From NCBI RefSeq assembly GCF_016862315.1, contig NZ_BOMS01000119.1, positions 1 to 40,327 of the forward strand: a DNA stretch of 40,327 nt. Direction: 5' to 3'. The stretch is from Actinoplanes palleronii. GTDB taxonomy: Bacteria > Actinomycetota > Actinomycetes > Mycobacteriales > Micromonosporaceae. A program made the translations under genes and the position numbers. A model generated the notes under the pieces. That model was not told where the DNA came from. It worked only from the letters and a program-made list of their open reading frames with translations, and did no database searches. This document shows positions 25,494 to 31,926 of the stretch, in pieces. Positions within the stretch are counted from its first letter, which is position 1. Each line of letters starts with the position of its first letter.

Positions 25494-26177
25494 GTGCGTG
25501 AAGAATCACGGAGAGTTGCCCATCTGGCCGCCTCATGGTCGCCGACCGACTGGGCGGCTCTCGTCGACAGCGGCATCCGCCGTTCGTACCGGGCCGGGCA
25601 ATTCCTGCTACGCCAGGGCGAAGAAGGAAGCTGGGTCGCCGCCCTTATTCACGGACGGGTCCGAGTCGTATACACCGCAGCACCAGGACAAGAAATTCTG
25701 CTCGCCGTCCGCGGACCTGGCGATCTTCTCGGAGAGTTCGGTTACGGCGATCGCGAGCCCCGCTCAGCCTCCGCGCTGGCGATCGAGCCGTGCGTCGCCA
25801 GCCTCGTCACCGACAGCCGCTTCACGACCTGGGTGAAGGACCGACGAACACGTGGATATCTAGATCGCTACATCCTCGCCAAGGCGCGCGAAGCAGCCGA
25901 TCTCACCTGGCGGCTCACCCGTTCCCGGCCGAGCCAGCGGCTCGCTGCACTGGTGTTGACCATCGTTGAGGCGAACGGACACATACGGCGCGACGGCGCC
26001 TCCGCCGTCCCCATGTCGCAAGCCCAACTGGCACAAGCGATCGGAGTCGCGCGGAGCTCCATCACTCCGATCCTCGCCAGTTGGAAGTCCTGCGGCCTGG
26101 TGTCGATCGAGAGGTCACACATGATCGTGCTCGATGTCGAGGCACTCCGCCGGGAACTGACCGCCACACAGGCGTGA
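25494..26177 (+). CDS. Crp/Fnr-family regulator with cyclic-nucleotide-binding signature
   Basis: This 227-residue protein starts at GTG 25494 with no ribosome-binding site, and the transcript may be leaderless or nearly so. The cNMP-binding domain (about residues 15-105) keeps the phosphate-binding cassette of E. coli CRP. LGEFG supplies the Glu that contacts ribose (Glu81), and PRSASA supplies Arg90-Ser91-Ala92, which contact the cyclic phosphate. A dimerisation helix and a C-terminal Crp-type winged helix follow (SQAQLAQAIGVARSSITPIL, about 175-194). There is no Cys cluster for an Fnr-type iron-sulfur centre. Ligand binding is therefore plausible. The next gene is a nucleotidyl-cyclase-fold protein, which invites a synthesis/sensing pair, though this is unproven. 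Confidence 0.85.
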   Translation: MREESRRVAHLAASWSPTDWAALVDSGIRRSYRAGQFLLRQGEEGSWVAALIHGRVRVVYTAAPGQEILLAVRGPGDLLGEFGYGDREPRSASALAIEPCVASLVTDSRFTTWVKDRRTRGYLDRYILAKAREAADLTWRLTRSRPSQRLAALVLTIVEANGHIRRDGASAVPMSQAQLAQAIGVARSSITPILASWKSCGLVSIERSHMIVLDVEALRRELTATQA

Positions 26178-26201
26178 CCCACGACTCAGCACCCATCAAC
26201 T

Positions 26202-26215
26202 GTCCAAATCTGGAC
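26202..26215. promoter_or_regulatory. Inverted repeat between the Crp-like and cyclase-fold genes
   Basis: GTCCA-AATC-TGGAC is a perfect 5-bp dyad with a 4-bp centre, 25 bp after the Crp-like stop and 69 bp before the next start. Its size and the context of a 106-bp spacer make it a candidate operator for the Crp-like protein. It is shorter than a classical CRP site (TGTGA-N6-TCACA) and I found no second copy upstream of the regulator itself. Confidence 0.35.
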
Positions 26216-26283
26216 GCCCCCGCCTCCCGGTCGCGCCAATGATCGAGGTGAACCGATTTCCACCACCCGACAGGAGGAACCAA

Positions 26284-27159
26284 ATGCCCGAGCGCGACCG
26301 CGGGGAAGCCGCCGACCTTCCCGAAATCATCTCGATCATGGTGGTTGATGCCGTGCGATTCAGCCGCCATACCGACCCGCAGCAGGACGAACTGGCAACC
26401 CTGATCGTCGAGGCCCTGGAAGACGCGTGCCACCGTTCCGGTCTGGAGGATCTCTGGGAGGCCCGGCGGTTTCCGGACAGTACCGGCGACGGATACATCA
26501 TCGGCTTCTCGCCGAATTTTCTGCCTCGCGTCATCGATCGGTACTTCGATGCGCTGCAGGAAGTCTTGATGATGAAATCGGCCCGGCTCAGATCGCGCGG
26601 CATGCAGCTTCGGCTGCGCCTGAGCCTGGACCTCGGTCCGGCACGCCGGCTCGAGGACTTCCGAATCGGCTCACCGGTCGGCAAGACCATGATCGCAACG
26701 CATCGACTCGTCGACGCTCAACCACTCCGAACTCTGCTGGAACGCTCCGACCCGGACGTGACACTGCTCGCGGTCGCGATGTCGGACCGGGTGATGGCCG
26801 ATGTGGTGACGGCGGGACACACCCGGAAGCACACCTCCTCAGAGTTCGTGGCATGCCCTCTCGAAATCGCCAAGAAGGAGTTCACCGCGACAGCCCATCT
26901 TCACGTACCGGCCATGTCAGGCGACATCCTCCGGTACGGCCTGCTCGGCGTCCTCAGCCGTGACGGTGAAGGGGAGGTGACGAGCCCCGCGTCGCGGCCT
27001 CCCGAAGAACCAAGTCCCCGGCCGGGAACTACGCAGGTCTCCGGGCGCTCCAACGTCGTCGCGGGCCGCGACATCGATCAGTCTCGCCGGCATACGACGG
27101 TTCGTGGAGACCAGTACAAGGCACACCGGGACATATCGATCCGGAGGGAGCCGAAATGA
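26284..27159 (+). CDS. Nucleotidyl-cyclase-fold protein with C-terminal signalling motif
   Basis: ATG 26284 is 6 nt after AGGAGG; ATG 26239 in the same frame has no such site. The 291-residue protein has a class III cyclase-type domain (residues ~14-208). The first metal Asp is in IISIMVVDAVRFS (Asp22), the second in DSTGDGYIIGF (Asp69), and the position of the V-N-x-A-A-R helix reads MIATHRL, keeping Arg141 but not the transition-state Asn. Related proteins (..DVxxFS.., ..LLDAPPLRT..) are widespread in actinomycetes; whether they make nucleotides is not established. A Pro-rich linker follows, then a motif at 260-280 (AGRDIDQS ... TVRGDQYKA) that recurs near the N-terminus of the next protein. 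The stop overlaps the next start as ATGA. Confidence 0.82.
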   Translation: MPERDRGEAADLPEIISIMVVDAVRFSRHTDPQQDELATLIVEALEDACHRSGLEDLWEARRFPDSTGDGYIIGFSPNFLPRVIDRYFDALQEVLMMKSARLRSRGMQLRLRLSLDLGPARRLEDFRIGSPVGKTMIATHRLVDAQPLRTLLERSDPDVTLLAVAMSDRVMADVVTAGHTRKHTSSEFVACPLEIAKKEFTATAHLHVPAMSGDILRYGLLGVLSRDGEGEVTSPASRPPEEPSPRPGTTQVSGRSNVVAGRDIDQSRRHTTVRGDQYKAHRDISIRREPK

Positions 27160-29255
27160 CCACCGCGGAAGCTTGGTCCAGTGATGCTGGGGACACGAAT
27201 GACGACGCTGACGTCGGCACCTACGACGATGCTGAAGTCGCCACGCCGCACAGCCCCGCACAGGCCGGTCGAGACCTGGACCAAAGTACGCACTACGTAA
27301 CGGTGAGCGGCGACCAATACCAGGCCCAAACCATCGTGTTTCAGCAAGGGGAAGTCGCCAAAGAGGTGACGACGATCCTCAAAAAGCGTCTCACCACCGC
27401 TCAGACCCTCACCGAACAGGTACGCCGCTACGTGGCCCCGCCAGGTCTGGGGGACCATGTTTCGCAGTTGGCCACCGGGCGAAGCCTGGTCCTGCTCTGC
27501 CCGGCCGCCGTGCCCCGTAGCGGACAGCGGGCCGCAGCGGCATTCCTGATCCACCGCGTGGACGAGTCGCGGGCGGCGGCGACACGCCTGAACTTCCAGG
27601 AACCGCTACTGGACAAAGATGACGAAGCCACAGGGACGCTGCGCGACGCCAAGAACGTCGGGCTCTTCTTCGACTTCGTCGAGCGAGGCGACGGACCCGA
27701 GGCGGTCGACAGTCTGCGTCAGTTCGGCCTACTGGAGCAGGGCCTCGCGGAGGCCGGGGCCTTCGCGGTCCTCGCCGTCTCCGACGCGCTCACGGAGGAG
27801 GCGGAGAAGTCTTTCCCCGGACGGGTCCATCACCTACGACGTCCCGCTGGCGAGGCAGTCTTCCGGTCCCGGGCCGCCGAAATTCCCACATCTCTGCTCG
27901 ATGCCCTCACCGTTCACGAGGTGTTCCGCCAGCGACTGCGGGAGGCTTGGCCGCCCGAGGCGACCCGCCTGGCGAAGCTGGCCAACAGGGCCTACCAAGC
28001 GGGGATCACCGATCTCGACGGCATCGCACGGCAGGTCGTCGGCGCGTTGTCCAATTGGCAGGATCAGGCGCGCAAGGACATGCGGCAATTCGGCAGCGCG
28101 CCGCAACGCGCCCTCCTGCTCGCCGCGGCGATGTTGGAGGGCTCCGGGCCGGCCGCCATCGTCCACGGCCGGGATCTCCTTCTCCGGGCTGGTGACTTTC
28201 CGGCCGAGCCGACGAACCCCTTGGAGCGGACCGATGTCGTCACCGAACTCGAAGCGCTGCACGACATCGAACTGAACGTAACCGACACCCGATTTGCCCG
28301 TTTCGAATACGGCATTGCGGTGCTCCATCTGGCCTGGCAAGGCTTTCCCGGCCTGCACCTCGTCCTCCTGCGGTGGCTGGAGCGTCTGCCGTCGGTGATC
28401 ACTCCCGACGGCATCGATGAGTTCATCGCGCGGATCATCGCGCTGTCCGTACGTGACGGCAGCGGACAGATTGCCGTAGCCGTGGCCCGCCGGTGGGCCA
28501 ACGGTCGTCGACCCGCACCCACCCAGGGCACTGCACGGCGCCTCGACAAGGCCCAACGGGTGGCGGCGGTGATCTTGCTTCGCGACGCCTGCCTGCATCC
28601 CCAGATCGGTGGCGATGTCAGGCGCCGGGTCTACGAATACGCCTACTACCTGAAGTCGCCCGCCGCATTCCGGGTCGTACTGGCTGAGGCGGTCGGGGCA
28701 TTCGACGTCCACCACCAGACAGCGGCGATGACCCGGCTCAAGCACCTTGCTCGCGGGCCCGAGGAGGAGGTGATGACAGCCGTTGTCCGTGCCGGAGCAC
28801 GTCTGGCGAGCGAGATGGAACTCGGCCGGCTGCTTGAGTACTTGGGCGGCTGGCTGTCCGCGGCCAACCCCCGGCGCACGGAGGTGGCCGTACAGGTGGC
28901 GATGCAGGTCATGACGGAACTGGACGACACTGAGCTGCGCCTTGGATCGACGGCTGCTGTCACAAGCTTCTGGCGAACGGCACTCGCGACCCTGCCTTCC
29001 GCGACAGCCACCGCCCTCATCCGTTGCTGGATCCGCCTCGCCGCTACGTCCGAGCAGAACCGCTCAGCAGCCATTCACGTCCTGCTCGGCGCGGCCGGAA
29101 CCGACCTCAGGAGAGTCGGCCAGCTGTTCTACGCCACTCGCCCGACGAGTGAACCGGGCACCGAGGAGGAGATCCTGAATGAGCTGTTCCAGCAGGTGCG
29201 GCTGCGGCTCGACGAAGTGCTCACACCAGGCAGAGACACGGGTTGGGAGGACTGA
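27156..29255 (+). CDS. STAND-like protein with shared N-terminal motif and broken P-loop
   Basis: This 699-residue protein starts at ATG 27156, overlapping the upstream stop. Residues 1-34 are acidic and probably disordered. Residues 37-57 (AGRDLDQS ... TVSGDQYQA) match the C-terminal motif of the preceding protein at 14 of 21 positions. Next comes a helix and RRYVAPPGL, a lead-in that I associate with actinobacterial STAND-type NTPases. A P-loop NTPase-like core follows, with LVLLCPAAVPRSGQRAAAAF where Walker A should be (no GK[ST]) and LFFDFVERG at the Walker B position. The remaining ~450 residues are all helical and look like a repeat or sensor region. Nucleotide hydrolysis seems unlikely. 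I infer a receptor or scaffold that recruits the cyclase-fold protein through the shared motif. Confidence 0.8.
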   Translation: MTTAEAWSSDAGDTNDDADVGTYDDAEVATPHSPAQAGRDLDQSTHYVTVSGDQYQAQTIVFQQGEVAKEVTTILKKRLTTAQTLTEQVRRYVAPPGLGDHVSQLATGRSLVLLCPAAVPRSGQRAAAAFLIHRVDESRAAATRLNFQEPLLDKDDEATGTLRDAKNVGLFFDFVERGDGPEAVDSLRQFGLLEQGLAEAGAFAVLAVSDALTEEAEKSFPGRVHHLRRPAGEAVFRSRAAEIPTSLLDALTVHEVFRQRLREAWPPEATRLAKLANRAYQAGITDLDGIARQVVGALSNWQDQARKDMRQFGSAPQRALLLAAAMLEGSGPAAIVHGRDLLLRAGDFPAEPTNPLERTDVVTELEALHDIELNVTDTRFARFEYGIAVLHLAWQGFPGLHLVLLRWLERLPSVITPDGIDEFIARIIALSVRDGSGQIAVAVARRWANGRRPAPTQGTARRLDKAQRVAAVILLRDACLHPQIGGDVRRRVYEYAYYLKSPAAFRVVLAEAVGAFDVHHQTAAMTRLKHLARGPEEEVMTAVVRAGARLASEMELGRLLEYLGGWLSAANPRRTEVAVQVAMQVMTELDDTELRLGSTAAVTSFWRTALATLPSATATALIRCWIRLAATSEQNRSAAIHVLLGAAGTDLRRVGQLFYATRPTSEPGTEEEILNELFQQVRLRLDEVLTPGRDTGWED

Positions 29256-29256
29256 C

Positions 29257-30057
29257 GTGTTCCGCTGGCTGCAACGCATAGCCGATGGCGCCCAAGAATC
29301 GACCGGGATGCCCACAGACCCCGTAGCGCCGCTGCTCGGCGCCCCGCCACCGTCTCCTCCCGAAGCGAACTTCATCGTCAAGGTGGAGAGCCGTGATGCC
29401 TGCTTCCCCTTCGACGTCCACCTCGTCGTCCGCTACGGGCTCCTCGACGGAGCAGCCGTCGGCGATCCGCTGGTCGTGGCCAAGGCGGGGGTGGACCGGA
29501 GGGTGCGCGCGGTCGCACGACAGCACACGCTCACCGAGACAACCCGGCTCAGAGGCGAACTGGAAATCGAATTAAGCCGACAGGCCCAGGTCGAGTCGAC
29601 CGGCGTGGTCGCCTGGGCATCATGCGTCGCGGTCTACGCCCACAAGCAGCTGATCGAGGAAGTCTGGCGGTACGAGGCCCTACGCCGCCAGGAAACGACC
29701 CGGATCTGGAACCGCGAGACCGAGGAGGCTGAGATCACCTATTTGAGCCGGATGATCGATGACCCCTCACGCGCCACCGCATGGTGGCTCCGGCAGAACC
29801 CTGACGCCATCCAGAAGCTGCCCGAGATCGCGCGGACCTTCAAAGCTCTCCGAGCTGATCTAGACGAGGAGGGCATCGGCAGAGCCAACGGCACCCGGGA
29901 CAACTGGGACGAGATCTTCGCCGACTTCTGCCGCAGGGCCGATCCGTCGGCGCGGTATCTGCTCGAGCATCAACTCAACCAGGTCTTCGTAGAGAACAAA
30001 CTCGACGACCTCGCGGACCGGGCTCGCCTCCTCAACGGTGACCCACCCCGCCCGTGA
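29257..30057 (+). CDS. Third component of the accessory module, function unknown
   Basis: GTG 29257 lies 1 bp after the STAND-like stop, with GGGAGG 6 nt upstream, giving 266 residues. A short amphipathic N-terminus (VFRWLQRIADGAQ) and Pro-rich linker lead to a beta-rich domain (NFIVKVESRDACFPFDVHLV to LRGELEIELSRQAQV). A long charged helix follows (HKQLIEEVWRYEALRRQETT to EEAEITYLSRMIDD), likely coiled coil, then helices to the end. The beta domain followed by a long helix is loosely like SPFH/band-7 proteins, but I cannot assign it. There is no signal peptide, transmembrane segment or shared motif. The tight spacing implies that it functions with the two preceding products. Confidence 0.75.
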   Translation: MFRWLQRIADGAQESTGMPTDPVAPLLGAPPPSPPEANFIVKVESRDACFPFDVHLVVRYGLLDGAAVGDPLVVAKAGVDRRVRAVARQHTLTETTRLRGELEIELSRQAQVESTGVVAWASCVAVYAHKQLIEEVWRYEALRRQETTRIWNRETEEAEITYLSRMIDDPSRATAWWLRQNPDAIQKLPEIARTFKALRADLDEEGIGRANGTRDNWDEIFADFCRRADPSARYLLEHQLNQVFVENKLDDLADRARLLNGDPPRP

Positions 30058-30066
30058 CATCCGGAG

Positions 30067-30102
30067 GCGGTGCCGACCCGACCGAGGTCGGGTCGGCACC
30101 GC
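30067..30102. terminator. Perfect 17-bp hairpin between the accessory module and gatA
   Basis: Arms 30067-30083 and 30086-30102 (GCGGTGCCGACCCGACC) are perfectly complementary with only GA between them, so the apical pairs will open to form the loop. It lies 9 bp after the last module gene and 10 bp before the end of convergent gatA, so it can terminate both transcripts. Confidence 0.9.
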
Positions 30103-30112
30103 TCAGATCCGA

Positions 30113-31576
30113 TCAGAGCGCCGGCGGGGTCAGCGTGCCCAGGGCCGACTCCAGGGCGCCGGCGACCCGGTACATCCGGTCGTCGGCGAGGGTCGGGGCC
30201 ATGATCTGGAAGCCGACCGGCAGGCCCTCGGAGAGCCCGCACGGTACCGAGATGGCCGGGCCGCCGTAGAGGTTCGTCGGGATGGTGAACAGGTCGGCGA
30301 GGTACATCTGGTACGGGTCCGAGGTGCGCGACCCGAACGGGAAGGCCACGAACGGCGTGGTCGGCGAGACCAGCACGTCCACCTTCGCGAACGCGGCCTC
30401 GAAGTCCCGGGTGATCAGGGTCCGGACCTTCTGCGCCTGGCCGTAGTACGCGTCGTAGTACCCGCTGGACAACGCGTACGTACCCAGAATGATCCGGCGC
30501 TTGACCTCGGGGCCGAAGCCCTCGTCCCGGGTCAGCGACATGACCTCCTCGAGCGAGCGGCTGCCGTCGTCGCCGGAGCGCAGGCCGTACCGGACGCCGT
30601 CGAAGCGGGCCAGGTTCGAGGACGCCTCGCTCGGGGCGATCAGGTAGTACGCCGGGAGGGCGTACTGGAAGTTCGGGCAGGACACCTCGACGACCTCGGC
30701 GCCCAGCTTGACCAGCGCCTCGAGCGACTCCTGGAAGGCGGCCAGCACACCCGGCTCGGAGCCGTCGCCGGTGAACTCCTTGACCAGGCCGAGCTTCACG
30801 CCGGTCAGGTCACCCTGCAGGCCACGGCGGGCGGCCGCGACGACGTCCGGCACCGGGCTCGGGATCGACGTGGAGTCCCGCGGGTCGTGGCCGGCGATCA
30901 CCGCGTGCAGCAGCGCGGTGTCCTCGACGGTCCGGCCGCACGGGCCCGGGGTGTCCAGCGAGGAGGAGAACGCGATCAGGCCGTACCGGGAGGTGCCGCC
31001 GTAGGTCGGCTTCGCGCCGACCGTGCCGGTGACCGCGCCCGGCTGCCGGATCGAGCCACCGGTGTCGGTGCCGATGGCCAGCGGAGCCTCGTACGCCGCC
31101 AGGGCCGCGGCCGAGCCACCGCCCGAGCCGCCCGGGATGCGGCCCAGGTCCCACGGGTTGTTCGTCGGGCCGTACGCGCTGTACTCCGTGGAGGAGCCCA
31201 TCGCGAACTCGTCCATGTTGGTCTTGCCGAGGATCGGCAGGCCGGCCTGCTTGAGACGCTCGACGATGGTCGCGTCGTACGGCGGCTTCCACCCCTCGAG
31301 GATCTTCGACGCCGCGGTGGTCGGGATGCCCTTGGTGGTCACCACGTCCTTGACCGCGATCGGCACCCCGGCCAGCGGGCCGGTGATCTCGCCGTCGTCG
31401 ACCCGCTTGGCGGCCGCGAGCGCACCCTCGCGGTCCACGTGCAGGAACGCGTGCACGCGTTCGTCAACCGCGGCGATCCGGTCGAGGTGCGCGGTGGTCA
31501 CCTCGACTGCCGACACCTCGCGCTTCGCGATCAGCGCGCTGAGTGACGCCGCCGTCATCCTGGTCAGGTCGCTCAC
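30113..31576 (-). CDS. gatA: Asp-tRNA(Asn)/Glu-tRNA(Gln) amidotransferase subunit A
   Basis: This 487-residue protein starts at GTG 31576 with AGGAGG upstream, 2 bp after the gatC stop. The amidase-signature catalytic triad is complete: Lys in GVPIAVKDVV, the cis-Ser in PGGSGGGSAAA and the nucleophile Ser in GTDTGGSIRQPG. GatA hydrolyses glutamine (or asparagine) and channels ammonia to GatB. Length and C-terminus (PVGFQIMAPTLADDRMYRVA) are typical. It forms an operon with gatC. Confidence 0.97.
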   Translation of the reverse strand: MSDLTRMTAASLSALIAKREVSAVEVTTAHLDRIAAVDERVHAFLHVDREGALAAAKRVDDGEITGPLAGVPIAVKDVVTTKGIPTTAASKILEGWKPPYDATIVERLKQAGLPILGKTNMDEFAMGSSTEYSAYGPTNNPWDLGRIPGGSGGGSAAALAAYEAPLAIGTDTGGSIRQPGAVTGTVGAKPTYGGTSRYGLIAFSSSLDTPGPCGRTVEDTALLHAVIAGHDPRDSTSIPSPVPDVVAAARRGLQGDLTGVKLGLVKEFTGDGSEPGVLAAFQESLEALVKLGAEVVEVSCPNFQYALPAYYLIAPSEASSNLARFDGVRYGLRSGDDGSRSLEEVMSLTRDEGFGPEVKRRIILGTYALSSGYYDAYYGQAQKVRTLITRDFEAAFAKVDVLVSPTTPFVAFPFGSRTSDPYQMYLADLFTIPTNLYGGPAISVPCGLSEGLPVGFQIMAPTLADDRMYRVAGALESALGTLTPPAL

Positions 31577-31578
31577 GA

Positions 31579-31878
31579 TCAGTCCTCCTCGTCCAGGATG
31601 CGCGGCACCCGGAACCGGCCCTCGTACGCGTCCGGAGCGCCGGAGAGCGCCTCCTCGTGCGTCAGGCTCGGCTGGGGAACATCGTCGCGGTACACGTTGG
31701 TCAGCGGGACCGAGTGCGAGGTCGGCGGGACGTCGTCCGCCGCCACCTCACCGATACGCGCGACCGACTGCAGGATCACGTCGAGCTGTCCCGCGAAACG
31801 GTCGAGTTCCTCTTCGGTCACGGCGAGCCGCGACAGGCGCGCCAGATGCGCTACCTCTTCGCGGGAGATGGCGGCCAT
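31579..31878 (-). CDS. gatC: Asp-tRNA(Asn)/Glu-tRNA(Gln) amidotransferase subunit C
   Basis: This 99-residue protein starts at ATG 31878 with GGGAG upstream. It shows the GatC pattern: EEVAHLARLSRLAVTEEELD at the N-terminus and the C-terminal MRED-like element RFRVPRILDEED. GatC wraps around GatA and stabilises the GatA-GatB complex. It leads the gatCA operon; 48 bp separate it from the upstream GGDEF-EAL gene on the same strand. Confidence 0.95.
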   Translation of the reverse strand: MAAISREEVAHLARLSRLAVTEEELDRFAGQLDVILQSVARIGEVAADDVPPTSHSVPLTNVYRDDVPQPSLTHEEALSGAPDAYEGRFRVPRILDEED

Positions 31879-31926
31879 CGTTGCTCCCTCATAATTTCAT
31901 CGACTGCGTGCGTGCCGTCACCGAGT

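Larger units (their letters stand above)
25494..30057 (+). other. Accessory module: Crp-like, cyclase-fold, STAND-like and partner genes
   Basis: Four plus-strand genes lie between the aminopeptidase and the convergent gatA. The last three are tightly packed (ATGA overlap, then a 1-bp gap). Codon use looks less extreme in GC than the flanking genes, with more A/T-ending codons, which suggests acquisition. A strong hairpin closes the block at 30067-30102. No integrase, transposase or terminal repeat was found. The boundaries are set by gene content, not by visible attachment sites. Confidence 0.6.

Noticed and set aside
25494..30057. Prophage or integrative element
   Set aside because: No integrase, recombinase, transposase, tRNA attachment site or terminal repeats are visible; only gene content and composition suggest acquisition.
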